From Cavia porcellus (Eukaryota; Chordata; Mammalia; Rodentia; Caviidae), in NCBI RefSeq assembly GCF_034190915.1, contig NW_026947484.1, positions 183,886,982 through 183,950,981 of the forward strand: a DNA stretch of 64,000 nucleotides, in the 5' to 3' direction. Position 1 is the first letter of the stretch. Each line of letters begins with the position of its first letter. Below are positions 11,342 to 24,840 of this stretch, piece after piece. Both the position numbers and the translations under genes were made by a program. Below the pieces are notes generated by a model. The model was not told the origin of the DNA and made no database searches. It saw nothing but the letters and a program-made list of their open reading frames with translations.

Positions 11342-11417
11342 TTGTGGGCTCAGGGAAATAGCAGAACAGAATCTTCCTTGCATGTGAGTTTGATTCTCAT
11401 ACTAAAAAAAAAAAAAA
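11342..11417 (+). mobile_element. ID SINE (diverged)
   Basis: 'gggctcagggaaatagca', 'tccttgcatgtgagtttgattctc' and an A14 tail match an old ID element. Confidence 0.7.
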
Positions 11418-12119
11418 TTCATGTTCTATTGTATTTAGTAAGTACTCTTATATTGGTGTCTCAAACAAATGATTGTACAACCTAATACTATGCTAATATT
11501 ATATGTATATATATATATCTGGGATCTCACACAATTGACATGCAAATATTGAATTGTCATAAAGAAAACTAATCAAAGGAAATGCAAACAAAGCGTACAA
11601 ACTGATATATTTAAATTAGGAATATATAGGTAGCCACCACTGAAAAGCCAAACTTTACATAGTAAAATCACTAAGTGATCAATTTTAAAAACCTCTAAGA
11701 ATTTAAGAAAAAACCAATATTGGCAAGCTATTTTAAAAATAGCAACCTTTTCATTTATGGGAGTAAAATATGAATTTTGTTATTGACAGTGAAAACTGAC
11801 ATAGCATTACTGGAAAGGAGGGAAAACTGACATAGCATTACTGCAAAATGTATCCATAAAAACTACAGAAACATTCATAATCTCTGATGCATTAGTATTA
11901 CTTCTAGCGTTGATCCTTCTGCAGTTATTGGTATATGTTTGCAATACATAAAGTTTGTATTTGTTTTGACAGATTAGCAAATTTTGGCAAATTGGAAAAT
12001 ATATATTTGATTGCAGTATACATATATATTTTATTGGAACATATATTTGATTGGAATATTTATAAATACGCTTGTGTATATGCACGTATATATACATTCT
12101 GATTATTTCTTGATCATTT
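11418..12119. other. AT-rich sequence with short duplications
   Basis: Contains a TA tract near 11503-11518 and a 31-bp direct repeat starting 'gaaaactgacatagcattac' at 11791 and 11822. No gene. Confidence 0.5.
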
Positions 12120-12900
12120 TTCAATTTTCCTTTTTCCTCTTTCCCTGCCCTATTTCCTTTCCCTGTCTCTAATTCACATCCCCATTTCCAAGAGATCTCC
12201 CTTCATTTTGCTATTTAATTCATTTATATTTTGGGTTTCTCATAAAAGAGAAACCACATGATATTTAACTTTCTGTGTCTGACTTATTTCATTTAACATT
12301 ATGGTCTCTAGCTCTATCCATTTTCCTGCCAATGATATGATTTCATTGTTTATGGCTGAGTAAAATTTCACTGTGTATGTCTGACATGTTTTCTTTATCT
12401 ATTTGCCCATTGGTTGGCATGAGGTTTGTTTCTAGTGCTTAGATATTGTGAATTGTTTTGCTATAAACATGGGTGTGTATATATTATATGGTCTGTGTCT
12501 TTAACTCTTACAGTCCTAGGAGAGATATAGCTGGGCCAAATGAAATTTGAATTTTTAGGTTTTTTGAGGAAACTCTATATTTATTTTCATAGTGGTTGCA
12601 CTAGTTTACATACCCACCAGCAATGTAGGAGTGAACTTTTCCTCCCTATATTGTGACCAACATTTGTTGTTAACTGTGTTCTTGATGGTAGTCATTTGAA
12701 TTGGAGAAGACAGAATCTCAGAATTGTTTTGATTTCTGTTTCCTTAATGACTAAAAAGATGATAAACATTTTTCATATACTTATTGGCTAGTTTGTACTT
12801 CTTTCAAGAAATGTCTAGTTCATCTACTGTCTGAGAAGACTCTGGAACCAAATGTATATATTTACTTGCTGATTCATTGAAAATTCTATATATTTTGTTT
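12120..12900 (-). mobile_element. Old L1 3' end, antisense
   Basis: Plus-strand reading gives the classic reverse 3' end of mammalian L1: 'gacttatttcatttaacatt', 'tatggctgagtaaaatttcac', 'tttctttatctatttgccca', 'gaggaaactctatatttat', 'tagtttacatacccaccagca', 'caacatttgttgttaactg'. Diverged, no open frame. Confidence 0.92.
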
Positions 12901-13599
12901 CCCTCTTCATAAAACAAAGAAAAACTACAAATATTAGTAAAAATAGTGGACTAAATGCATTGAAATATTAACAAGGCCTATTTTCACTTTATTGAACAAA
13001 TGGGTTTTTAAAATGTATTTGTTTGGCTTCTATATCTAGACAGATGCTGTACATAATAGTCTATTTGTAGCCTATATCATAATGAAAATATTATTGTGAA
13101 ATGATTAGCAACCTGAAGGGGGTTAGTACTCAGTTGAGGTATACTAATCTGTTGAGGTATACTATACTGAGGCTAAGTGCAGAGATTAACATGTGTACCA
13201 TTTGCCATTCTCCAAACTTTTAAACTTCCTTCACTGGGTAAATGTGGGTACTCTCATAATGGTCTTGCCTTTGAGGACTTAGTGAAATTTTGAGTGCAGA
13301 AACTATAGTGCTCAGTTTAGAGCAAGTTGTATTGGTTATCATACCAAATAAAAATGTACCATTATCTTTGAAACATGTAATTGTTATATAAATATGACAT
13401 ATTTATCAAGATTTGCATGTTTAAAAAGGAATCTTATCAAAGAACTAATGCTATCCAGAATGTTCCCAGCTTTGAGCTTAGACTTTGTATAACCACTGTT
13501 ATTCTGCTGTTAGATGCTCTCTTAAGGTACATTTTGAGTAATTTCCAGGCTCTGACACAAAAAGCAAATATCAACTGAAACCTTTCTCATTCTAAGAGC
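12901..13599. other. Unassigned sequence, possible old MIR/L3
   Basis: Mostly AT-rich. About 13140-13330 resembles a very decayed MIR/L3 element but is below what I can assert. Confidence 0.35.
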
Positions 13600-13770
13600 T
13601 TCAGAACATTATTCATTTGAGTCTCATAACAGATTTTTTTGTTACCTTTACAGAAATAGAGATAGAAGCCTAGAAAAGATAAATAATTTGCTGATGGTTA
13701 CACACTCATGAATTGGAAATCCAAGAATTAAACCCAAGCAGCAACTTGGCTCTGATGCATGTAATGGATG
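13600..13770 (-). mobile_element. MIR
   Basis: Reverse MIR: 'ttacctttacagaaatagag', 'taaataatttgctgatggtta', 'acacactcatgaattggaaat', 'attaaacccaagcagca', 'ttggctctgatgc' follow the antisense consensus in order. Confidence 0.8.
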
Positions 13771-14469
13771 ATCTATTATGCTGGAAAAATAAAACATTAA
13801 ACATTTTAAATTTGATAAACATTTTTCCCACATCTTCTGCTTCAACTACCACCAACCTAAATTATAATAACCCCTTGAATATTCTGTAGCATATTTTACA
13901 TAGGTTAGCTACTGTATTTTTATAGTCATTGTTTAAGTATCATGAGATAATTGGGTGGAATGCTAAAAAGGGAGAATTAGGATTCTCTGGTGTAGATAGA
14001 AGAGATAAATTGGATATAATTCCTTTATTTTTCTTTTATATAGTGTTAAGAATAGCTCCATATGATTTTGCAGTTTTTTTCAAATATAGATTTGGCTACT
14101 ATAATTTAAAGAAAATAGTCTTGCTATTATTATCTACATAGTGTCTCCCTATACTTGAAGTAAAGTGGGTTCAACAAGGGAAAGTACATCTTTTAATTCT
14201 GGAATTTCCCACTATTATTAATTTGTATATGCAATTAATACATAAACGCAAGAACAGCATTTAATCCATCCTTGGGCTCAAAAGACAAATAGAACAACAT
14301 AACAGTGAAATCATCGTGTAGAAATTTTTCGTGTCCTCCTTGAAAATGTGCAAAATAATCTTTCATAAAGAACTGGTAGAAAATGAAAAATTAGAATTCA
14401 AAAAATGAGGGTAACATGGAATAGTAAAAATGCTGGGGAATTTACAGTTCACAGACATTATCGAAAGTT
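13771..14469. other. Unassigned AT-rich sequence
   Basis: No supported feature. Confidence 0.4.
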
Positions 14470-14580
14470 GAGTAGGAGTTGGTTTCCTCACCTATAAAAC
14501 ATGATAGTGAACCTGATCCATAGTAGCGTTTTGAGGCTTATGTAAGTTTATGCATAATGCTTGCATCAGACAGATGAAAG
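14470..14580 (+). mobile_element. MIR fragment
   Basis: 'ggtttcctcacctataaaac', 'atagtgaacctgatccatag' and 'gttttgaggcttatgtaag' match the 3' half of MIR. Confidence 0.7.
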
Positions 14581-15526
14581 CTTTTGAATCTACTTTTATA
14601 TTACTCATGTGGGACTAATGATAGAGAAAATTTCTGAGAATTAGATGAGCTTGGAATCAGGGCTTCTCTCTCTGGTTTATCTGTCTGACTTCTGGTTGGA
14701 TCACCTTGTTCTTGATTAGCCTAATTTAACCCTTTGTAGGAACAATAGTTCATTCATAAGATTCAGAATTTACACATTAAACATGAGATTTTACCTACCA
14801 ATTCTGATGTATTTCCATTTTTTGAATGGACATGTTTTATGTTTGTAATCTGATGAAATGATAATAAATGCCAATTTGAAGGAAAAACAAAAACCAGTTT
14901 TCTTAGACAATTTTCCACAAAGGGGAAGTATAACTTGCACAGGAAACCCAGCAATGGTTTTCTGTTTAATTTCTTCCTCTTGTTCTGCTCTTCACTTCCT
15001 CAGTTCTGTTTGGCATCTTGTACTTGTTGTGCAGACTTCCTGGTTCTAAAAATACCCTGCAGGCCATGTACTTGGCAGTTTATTAAAGCTAATCACCATT
15101 CATACTAGCGTGATGTGTGCAAAAGGAGTGGTGGTGCCTTGCTGACAATTCTCTTCAGTTCCACCCTGTCCTTATGCATTGTATAGCATTGATCAGTCAT
15201 GGCTGTACTGTCCCAGTGCACTTTGTCACTGGGAAGGAGTTACCAGTCACCCCAAGAGTTCTTTCTATAACCTCTGGCACACACCTCTAAGGCTGAAGAA
15301 GCCATTTCAGGTCCTGCTCTTGTAGGGAAATGCCCACCTAGGCACCTTCTAGAAGCTTACAGGTTCCTTTGGGATCTTCTGTTTTGTTACCCACCCATCA
15401 TTACCCATTTCAAATAGCAAGGGACTCTTTTAGAATGCTATTCTCTATGTCTACACTTGAATATATTTCCAGTTTTCAGCTATATAAGGTTCACTCAGTT
15501 GTTTTCCACATCCACTTGTTATTTTA
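14581..15526. other. Unassigned non-coding sequence
   Basis: No gene. 15050-15420 is closer to balanced composition but unrecognised. Confidence 0.35.
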
Positions 15527-15640
15527 TCTAACAAATACGTATTGAGTACCATGTATATTATATCTTCTTCTATGTGCTGGTATGGAATCAAATGAGGCGA
15601 GGACCCTGTTCCTAAGAAACTCACAGTACAATAGGTTTTC
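15527..15640 (+). mobile_element. L2 3' fragment
   Basis: 'aacaaatacgtattgagtacc', 'tctatgtgctggtatgga', 'gaccctgttcctaagaaactcacag' match the L2 3' end ('attgagcacctactatgtgccaggc ... gaccctgccctcatggagctcacag'). Confidence 0.7.
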
Positions 15641-18600
15641 TGCTGCTAATATTTTGAGCTGTGTAAATATGTCAATAATCAAAAATTTTGAGTCACGTAT
15701 CTTGTAGAATTAGGCCCAAACTTCATAAATTTAATGCTGCATGAATTAATGTCCTTTGGCATACTCTAACTTTTCGTAAAGGTTTGTGGGCAAAGGGGTA
15801 AAGTGAAATTCCCAAGTGATAGCAAAACCTTAGCCTCTATTCCTGACCTGGGTGAAAGCTGCATCTGGAGAAGTCATCCTCAAAGGAGAGGATATTGAGC
15901 CTGGAGCATAGGAAACCAATGAAACAAATTTCTTACCTTTGCACTTCTGTTTCCTTAATCTCCATTTTGTGCACTGATGGGAAGAATCCAACACAAAGCC
16001 CAGTGGAGAATGAATGTAGTCACATGCCAGTCTAATTTTGACCCTAGAGGAAGATATCTCAAGATGGTGAGCCAGATATGCAGGGGAAAAAAGCAGAATG
16101 TCCAATACAATGACCTCTCCTGATCTTCCTCAATTTAACTTACATTTATTAGATCTATCTATTTCTGTCACTGTTTGCTACTATTTCAACTTCTATAAAA
16201 GTAGGTATCTATAGTTACCTTACATAAGAAACATTCAATGTTGAATTAATAAGTACTTTAGAGCTTATATTGTGTGTAGCAATATATTAGATATATTTCT
16301 AATAGCTTCAATTGGTGTCTGCCATTAAATAATTTACTTTTAGTAGGTGATATATTTACAGAGAGAACGGTGCAGTCTGTTAGCTAGAAAAGACATATTT
16401 GAGGTAACTAATCAGTAATCAGGGACAATCAGAAAGATTTTTTAAATGAAATAGTGGCTAAGCTTATTTTTGAAAAATAACAAAAAGGGAGTGGAGCAAT
16501 TCTGGGGAAAATTCAAAATATAAAAAAAAAGCCTGAAAATAAGAGAAGATGTTGAGGAAATGCAGGTTGCTTGTGTTGATGGTGTGGAGTGGAAGGGACA
16601 CAGTTGCCAGGTGAAGCAGGAGAGGTTATGGGGCCACAAAGTTCTTGCAGGTCTTCTTGGGGAGCAAGACTTCTGGGGAATTGGGAGCACTGAACATACT
16701 GTTTCTGCAAAAATGCTGTCAAAAACCGTGTTTCCTGTGAAAGAAGGCTGCTGAAGAGAAAGTCAAATTTTCTGCAATATCCTCATGATGCTGAAGTCTT
16801 TGATCTATGATTGCTGCCTGTGTGATTCCATTAAAAGTCTAACAGCACTGAAACCTCTAGGATTAAAAATCTTCTCAATGGTGCCCTGGTGCTTTTTGCC
16901 ATTAACAGTAGAACACCTCTAACTTGGCCTTACTGAACTGTAACCTCTGTGACAATAAAGGTCACGGGCCTCCTCAGCCCATGACCCTGCTTCGGCCAGC
17001 GGTCATCAGATCAGTAGCACATGGAGGCTAGAGTCAGGCTGTCTACATTTAACTTCAGGCTCTAACAGAACAGAATTTGTAACATAGGCATTCCTCACCA
17101 TCTGAAGCTTCCTCTCTTTCTCTGTGAAGTCGCTTTTTATTTTAAAGATTAAAAAAAATAAAAAGATACAGAATTTCAGAACAAGATAATAAGAGAATAA
17201 CCATGGTGAATATATTGTACATTGTTGTCTTCAAGGTATTGGCTCAGATTATAAGTATAGGCATGAAAATTGATCAAACAGTATGAGTACAAACTGTTCT
17301 TTACAATGAACTAATAGAAATTAGTAGCATAATTATCTTAGTATCTTATATATATTATATATAATGTATATATTTTTCTTTTCTCCTCATTTGTGAAATC
17401 CTGAAAATTAAAACTTCTGTGTTAAAAATTCACTATAGTTACTTTGAGGAGGAAGTGAGACAATTAATTGTTTTTTTTTTTAAAGTTTTATAGATCACGT
17501 GATTCCATGATACCGGGGACTTTTTGGTCTGTCCCTTCTATGCTGAAGTTTAGAGTGCTGTGTGTAGGTGACAGGGGACAATTAGTTCAATACAAGGCAA
17601 GAGTTCAGTAGCAGGGTAAAACTTTGGGGCCCAGCAATGAACAAGTCTAGCAGTAGTGCACAAAGGTTCTACCTCTGGAGAAATGGGGCTATTTCTGCTT
17701 TTGTATTTTGTTGTGATGAACTGAGAAAGAGCAGTTTTCGTGTATCCCGATTTCCTTAGTGATAGAGAGTAGCACCTTCGTGTCTTATTTCCCTGGTGGA
17801 CAGTAGCTTAGTATTTTGTACCCAATCTTCCTGTTTCTGCAAAGGGAAAGTGAATTGGGTCAAATGCGCTCGTGACACTCTGAATAGGTCTGGATAGAAA
17901 TGTGTTACTGAGGTCTTTCCACTCGTGTGCCTAAGCTGAGAGAACTGTCAACTGCGTTCAGTGCCAGTATTTTGTCCTGGAAAATCATACAATTTAGATT
18001 CCTAAGTGATCAATAGTATGCTGTGCTAGGTCCTGATGACAGGCTGGGATGCCAGCACCTCAGGAAAGTTTCTGATCCCTTCTCCTAGTTGTAAGCAAAA
18101 AGTATAGCCAGTGGTACACTGGGATTGTGGCTTTAAGATAGTCTAGCAAAAACAGAGGGATTGTTTTGCTCAGAGTGAGGAAATTGGCATATGACAGTCC
18201 ATAAGACTGGGTAACCATGGAGAAATAGAGTGAACAAGCAGGGTGGCTTTCATAAGCCCTTTGAACACTGATGGAGATGTAAAAGGGTTCTTTTTATGTT
18301 GATTAGAGGCCATATGTGTGCTTGAATCTTGGCTCTGTGTGAGTATATATATAAGTTAACTTCTTCATCACTCATTTTTCTGACTCCTTGAAGCCAAAAT
18401 ATTTCTATCACTGGTACTTCAAAAGGCTTTATGCTATTATCTAATAACCATGTATTTGTAGATATACATATAAATAGTGATTATTTATACTTTAGACATA
18501 TGAGCATATACAGAGAGTTGTTCTATATGTGCACATATATATTCTTGCCACTATTAATTTTTAAAAGATATTTATTGAAATGTGCTACATACTTTTGCTT

Positions 18601-19414
18601 TGGTCATTTGTTTCCCAGTTGAGAAACCATTTTGGTCAAAACATTTATCAGTCATTTCAGATAAGTCATTTCAGATAATTTTTTCCTCTTCATTGTATGA
18701 TTTTTTTCTCATTTCACAGCTCTGCTGTATGTATATCCTGTAAGTGTTCATTTCTCCTCACTTCACTGAAATATGAATAGCAGCATAAGTGAGATATTAA
18801 AGATTAAATGCATGTAAAACAAGGATTTTCTTAAATTTGCCTGTGGTGATTGAATATAGTTTTCTCTTTCTTTTTCTTTATGTTTCTGAAAATGACACCA
18901 ATAGACCAGAAATCTGGACAGCTTGGTTTATACAGAAGTTCCGAGTTGTAGAACTGAAGTCCTCATTTTCTTACTGGCTGTTTGGTACGATTCACTTTCA
19001 GTGACTTAGCAGTCACTATGGTCCCTGTCATGCCTCCTCACCCCGTCAGTTCAGTTGGAGAAAGCTCTCTGCTTTTAAGGGCTTGTTTGGCTGTTTTGGG
19101 ATAACCCAGGATAACCTCCTGATCTGAAGTTCATTTGTGCCATGTTAGACAGACAGTTTTCATTTCTAATTAATACAAATAGCCTTGCTTCATCTGCCAG
19201 CACAAAAAAAGTTGAAATTGTATTCTACAGATATCCATTGTTATTTTTTGAGCATTTATATTTTTCATTTATTTATTCCATACAAGTTTAGTCTACTCTT
19301 TACAAGCTGCATGGTTGTCTGCTTGATGCGGGCACAGATAGGTCACACATGATTTTTAGACTTAAAGGAGCCCATAGTGTTGTGGAAAAGAAACTGACAA
19401 TTAAGAAGAGAATT
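15641..19414. other. Long unassigned stretch
   Basis: About 3.8 kb without a gene or a repeat I can name with confidence. Reading frames of 60-90 codons exist but lack protein-like composition. About 19230-19400 resembles old L2. TA-rich runs occur near 17350 and 18480-18540. Confidence 0.4.
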
Positions 19415-19545
19415 GTGGCAGGGGTGTGGTATATAGATCAGTGGCACAGTGTCTGCCTGGCAAGTGAGAGGTCATGAGTTTGATGCCCTGGTACCAAAAA
19501 AAAAAAAAATAAATAAAATAAAATAAAATAAAAAGAGAGAGAGGG
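19415..19545 (+). mobile_element. ID SINE with simple-sequence tail
   Basis: 'gtggtatatagatcagtggcac', 'ctgcctggcaagtgagagg', 'gagtttgatgccctggtacc', then A14 and an (AAAAT)n tail ending in gagaga. Confidence 0.92.
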
Positions 19546-20984
19546 AAGTATAACTTAAAAAAATCAGAGGTGAGAGAGAGCTCAAGGAAGTTTGAAAGCA
19601 TGGTCTCTAACCTTCATAAAGGTATATTTTTGGTAACAGAACTTTAACATTTGATTGTATTTGAAAATCATTAAGAATTCTATAATCGAGATAGAGAAAA
19701 ATGCTATTTATATGTAAGTTATAAATGTTGAAGTAAAAAGATATTTAACATAAGAAGTAAAGATGAATTTGACAATCTGTTTCAGGCATCCTGTTACTAA
19801 CATTTTTTTTCAAAACAATATATTCCTCCAAGTAACTGACGTGTAGTGACATACACTGGCAAGTTAATGAACAGAGGCAATTATGCAATCATACTCTTGG
19901 TCTCTGCGATTCACTGGTCATGAGTATTGGTCTCAGTTTTGGAGAATATGGCCCAAATCAGGAAACTCACTCTTGCCTTTGTTAACTGTAAATGAATTAA
20001 AAAGATTTATTTAGGGAAAAATGTAGTAAGAATATATTTAGTCAGATGAATTTATCAAAAATGATACCTACATGCATGCAAGAAATAAAGTTTTCCTTTT
20101 GACTTATGAAAAAAAGATATTTTCTAAAAAGGGGTTATCTGCAGATATCATAATTACAGTATTTGTTTTCTTGGTTGAAACACTAATAGGCTGCCATTTG
20201 TCTTTAAAAGGAATATTACAAAATAGAAGTCATTCAAAACTTTTTGTTATCCGTAACAGCTGTCTATTTTTCTCTCTATTCTTGCCTTGTTTTAATTACA
20301 CAAATATGTTCTTGACATACAGCTGTCTAAATCCTGATGCACCATCCCCTTCTACTTTCACTTTCATAGTGTAGCTTTACAGCTGAGCAGAGGATGACAT
20401 CTGGTAAACGGTCAAAAAGTCACTAGGGCCTGCAAGGTTCAATTGTCCAAGAGTCCCTTGATGTAGTAGGTAAGAGAGGAAAATAGGTTTACACTAAAAA
20501 TGAAAGAAACTAATAGAAATGCCATATTTCTACTGCTCAAAACAGGTGTCTGTTCAGCTCTGCAGAGTGGGCCTCAGAGCTGTCAGTGCTGAGCTCCTTA
20601 TTTCCTGTAGACACCTTAAAACATCTAAACTTTATCGAAGTGAAAAAAAAAAAAACCTCAGTGAATACAAATCGTCTGATATCTTTTGACAAATCTTTTG
20701 ATATCATATAAATACAATTTGACATCTTGTATACTGTCTCACATTATTCACTTCTAGAATTAAGTCTTACTCTGAAATATCCGTCACTCTGGGACTAGTT
20801 TACCTTTATCATAATTTGAATTCTGTTTTGGTTACTTCTGTTATAGCAAAATGAATAGAGTGGTTTTAAGAGGGGTCAGATGTCTGAAAAAGACACAGAA
20901 GTACTGTGATTAATGTTTCAAATACTAAATGATTTGGATCTGTAAATTTTATGTGCACATTTTATGTATCTACTGTTTACTGTT
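19546..20984. other. Unassigned AT-rich sequence
   Basis: No supported gene or repeat. Confidence 0.4.
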
Positions 20985-21790
20985 CTTTCCTTTAAAATTT
21001 ATTTTTAACCAATTCACAAAACATAACAATTGTAGATAGTAAATTAGTTACTATATAATGTTTTGATTCATATGAGTAAAATTGTACATTATTTGTCTTT
21101 CTGTACCGAACTGGTTTCACTGAACCTGACCTCTAATTCTGTCGATATTGTCAAGTATGACAGGATTCATTCTGTTAGGGCTAAATCTTTTCTGTTGTGT
21201 ATTTGCACCATATTTTCTTTATCTTTTCATCAGTTGATGGTCACTTAGATTGCTTTCATTTCTTGGCTGTTGTGAATAGTGCTGGCACCAACCATGGGAC
21301 TGCATATATCTATTTAACATATCAATTTTATACCCTTTGGATACCTCCCACTACTGGCATTGTGGGTAATATAATATTATTTTTGAATTTTTCAGAAACC
21401 ACTACACTGTTTGAATGGTGCTACTGATTTTCATACTAATCAACAATGAATGCGGGTTCTCTTTACATTCTTGCTATTACTTGTTATCTTTATTGTATTC
21501 ATAATAGCCATTTTTAGTGAGTGAGATAATGTCTGTGGTTGTAATTTACACTTCACTGATTATTAGTGATATAGTGCATTTTTTCATGTACCTGTAGTCA
21601 TTTGTCTTCCTCTGAGAAATATCTACTTACATTTCTTTTCCATTTTTAAATAAGATTATTAACTGTTTTGCTATTGAAATTTTGAAGTTCTTATATAGTC
21701 TGGATATCAACTGCTTGTTAGATGTATGGGTTACAAATATTCTATTGCATTCTATAGGTTTTCTCAGTACTATGTTTATTACTTCCTGTT
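20985..21790 (-). mobile_element. Old L1 3' end, antisense
   Basis: Same reverse L1 3' pattern as at 12.1-12.9 kb: 'tttctttatcttttcatcag', 'ttgatggtcacttagattgc', 'gtgaatagtgctggcacc', 'taataaccattttt'-like, 'gcttgttagatgtatgggtt', 'acaaatattctattgcattc'. The frame is destroyed. Confidence 0.9.
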
Positions 21791-21794
21791 TTCA

Positions 21795-22090
21795 TGATTC
21801 CTGGGAAGCAGAATGAGTAGAAAGGGTCAAAGAACAAGATATACCCCTTGCAGGCTGTCCTTAGTGGTCTGCCTCCTCCAGTTGGAGCCTAACTCCCAGT
21901 GTCCCACACACCTATGAACCTAATGATGGATTGATCAGTTGATGAGTTTAGCATCCTCATAATTCAATTGCTTGCTGAATTCTCCATCTCTGTACACATG
22001 AGGCTTTTAGGGGATATTCTAGATGTAAACCTTAACATTCTTCCCTGGTATCCAAAAGGTTGCTGTCCATTTTATTATGGAAAACACATT
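21795..22090 (-). mobile_element. MaLR/ORR1-like LTR, antisense
   Basis: Reverse MaLR landmarks: 'caaagaacaagatatacccc', 'gaacctaatgatggattgatc', 'gatgagtttagcatcctcat', 'catgaggcttttaggggatat'. This end of the LTR is well kept; the other is diffuse. Confidence 0.65.
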
Positions 22091-23184
22091 CAATCCATCT
22101 CAAAGAGTTGCCAATATCTCAACAGTTTCAGCATTGCTCAAAAATCCAACCCTAAAGTATCCTTTGAGATTCAAGGTAAACTTTTAGCTACAAGTTCCTA
22201 TACAATTAAAAAATCAAGTTACATACTTTCAACATACAAGAGTACGGGGTAAACGTCTTAGTTCCAAGAGAGAGAATAGGGAAATAGGCACTGGACAAAA
22301 GCAATATCCAAACCTGGCAATGCAAACATTAAATCAGTACCATCGTGTTAAGTATTTGGTGTATACTGTGGCAAGATATGCTCTCCAAAGGGCTTAGGCA
22401 TGACCATTTCTGTGGTTGCTGGATGAACCCATATGTGCTCTTCCTTCTTTTTTTTTGTCTTTTTCCTTTTTAGCAGCAAATGAACAATACCAAAGTCTGT
22501 CATAAATGAAGGCAGCAGACAGGCCCCTTGGACCTAAGCTGCAGCTGCCTCAGAGAACCTGGATAACTGAACTTAGGTGACACTCTGTCAAGTGATCCTA
22601 AGTAAACAGATTTGCCTGGGCTCTCTTTTCAAAGATAAATCTCTCAAAAGAGTTTACATTTTTATATACTTCAGCCTATGATGGATGGGGTCTAGCTAAT
22701 TCCTGAGATGCCCTCAAAACATTTTTTTTTTATTGTCTCAGTGTGACATTCTTGTCTTTTTACTGACACAAATCTCTTTAGCCACACCATCTGTGGCTGC
22801 AATTTTATATGTGTTTCTTTTCAAACTAGATTGAAAATTTTTCAAATATTTCTGCTCTTATTTCCAATTCTCATTGGAAATCTAAATAAAATCACCTAGT
22901 AAAACTTACACAATGGTCTGAATATTTCTTTGCCTTGAAATTTCCTCAGCCAGTTTAATAACTGCACCACTGAAAGATTCACAAAGTCTCAAAAGATAGA
23001 AATCATGTAAATAAGTTCTTTGCCAAAATACTACATAAATAGTTGCTACTTTGATTTCAAATAGTCTTGGTACCCATGAGTATAGTCTTTATTGTCAATA
23101 TTCCTATCAGAATCTCTCCTTTCCTCCCACCAATGCTTCTGTTTTTCTTCCTTCCTTCCTTTTTTTCCCCTTCATCCTTTCCTC
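22091..23184. other. Unassigned non-coding sequence
   Basis: Includes T-rich runs near 22445-22470. No supported gene. Confidence 0.4.
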
Positions 23185-23365
23185 TCTGTAGTCCTGGGAA
23201 TTGCGCCCAGAGCATTCTCATTGAGCTTTTTCCTCAGCCTTATTACATTTTGATAAAGGGTCTCCCTAAGTCATTAATTTGACCAGGTTGGGAACAACTT
23301 GGGATTCTACAGCAGTGGCCTTGTAGAGAATTGGGATTACAGGCATGCAACACCATTTATGGTTA
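23185..23365 (-). mobile_element. B1-dID composite SINE
   Basis: 'cctgggaattgcgcccagag' and 'attctcattgagctttttcc' are the reverse ID half. 'gataaagggtctccctaagt', 'gaccaggttgggaacaact' and 'attgggattacaggcatgca' are the reverse B1 half. It is preceded by a pyrimidine tract at 23140-23180. Confidence 0.8.
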
Positions 23366-23539
23366 GCATTCAGATCATCTGAGCCTTTAAATTAATTGTC
23401 CATTAAACTCTGCTCACAGAATTCTAAAGTTCTAAATGATGTCTTTAACTTTTTCAAATTCCTGCCATAAATATGTCACACTGTCAGCTATAGCCACAAG
23501 AATGAACCCACCAGTACCAGTTTTCTGTATGAGGCATCA

Positions 23540-23935
23540 TTTAGTTGCTAGAACAAAATCCATGTCACATATAAGGATAAAAATTGCCATGGCTGATGGT
23601 TTAAGATATTTGAGTTTATGATTGGCTATCTCCAGTGCACAAACAGAATGTCAGAAGAACACGATGTAAGAAAGCTACTCACCACATGAGAGGAGGAAGA
23701 GAGATCAGGATGAATCGGAGAAGAAGATCTGTCCTGCAAAGGCGTTTCTGCTGTGACCTATGTACTCCAACTGGGCTCCACCTAGTAATACTTCATTTAG
23801 CTGTGAGCTCAACCATGGATCAGTCCACTGATGAGGTTAGCACCTTCATGATCAAAAGAACCTTCTGAAAAACACATTTCTGAACATATGAGCCTTTTGA
23901 GGGACATTTTATGTCCCGTTCATAACCACAATCAC
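23540..23935 (-). mobile_element. MaLR/ORR1-like LTR, antisense
   Basis: 'gcacaaacagaatgtcagaag', 'cacatgagaggaggaagaga', 'ctccaactgggctccaccta', 'tgatgaggttagcaccttc', 'tgagccttttgagggacatt' and 'ccgttcataacca' follow the reverse MaLR order. Confidence 0.65.
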
Positions 23936-24600
23936 ATATATATTTACCAAAGTTTTCCTTGTTGTTGATTTCTAGTTTTATCACATTGTGGTCAAAAAAG
24001 ATATTTGATTTGACTCTAAGTTTTAAAAAATGTTATAACTTGTTTTGTATCCCGTATAATAGTGTTTCCTAGAGAATGTTCTACATATTGACGAGAAAAA
24101 TGTGTATATGACACATGTTAGATAGATGACAGGTCTTTGTTTTAAGGTGCAAGTTCACTCTATTGTTTCTTTGTTGACTATCTGGATGATCTGTTATTAC
24201 TGAAAACAGGGCATTAAGGACCTTCACTGCTATTGTGTTAGAGTATCTCTGCCTTTATGTCTGTGTTTTTGTTTTATGTATTTTGGTGGCTCTGATATTG
24301 GGAGCATAGATATTTAGAATCACCTATTTCCTTTTGTTGAATTTATCTAAGACATTTCTTATCTTTTTTCCTGATTTTGATTTAGGCTTTTTCATATCAT
24401 GCAGGTATGGCTACTCCTGTTTAATTTGGATTCTGTTTACAGAAAATTATTTCATCCCTTTACTTTCAGAGGTGAAGAGAGTTTCTCATAAGAAACACAG
24501 AGTTGGAATTTGTTTGTTTTTAATTGATTGATTCTATGTTTTGTAATTGGAGTATTTAAAACATTCACATTCAAGACAATTATCGATGATTAAAATCTAT
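23936..24600 (-). pseudogene. L1-like ORF2 N-terminal part, antisense, decayed
   Basis: Plus-strand landmarks are the reverse of L1 ORF2 endonuclease to early reverse transcriptase: 'gatttctagttttatcacattg', 'gtgtttcctagagaatgttc', 'gggcattaaggaccttcac', 'ttttggtggctctgatattg', 'ttcatccctttactttcag', 'agagtttctcataagaaaca'. The minus-strand peptide includes a SYEKL and LKVKG block equivalent to the QETHL...LKVKGW part of the endonuclease. Many stops, so non-functional. It belongs to the same element as the next two entries. Confidence 0.88.
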
Positions 24601-24840
24601 AGCTATTTCTAATTTATTTTCTATTTTACTGTTGTTTCTTTCTCCTTTTTATAGTTTTCTTCTATGGTTAAGTGATTTATTTTAGTAGTTTGGATTTAAC
24701 CGTGATTATTTTTATTTTTCTATTATAGATTTTTCCTTTTATTTACTACAAAGGTTAAATTTTTTATTATAAAAGGCCATCTTAGAATGAAAGTAACTTA
24801 ATAAGATCACAAAAATAAGAAACAGACAAAAGATCAAGAG
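24601..24840 (-). other. Spacer between 5' region and ORF2 of antisense L1-like element
   Basis: Its reverse complement matches 62275-62560 of the sense copy, for example 'cacttaaccatagaagaaaac' against 'tacttaaccatagagaaagac', and 'gtctgttttctcttgatctt' against 'gtttattttctattgatctt'. It has no coding sense and no ORF1-like coiled coil. Confidence 0.75.

Noticed and set aside
11807..12124. 105-codon minus-strand frame
   Set aside because: Tyr/Ile-rich sequence from TA-rich DNA running into antisense L1; not protein-like.
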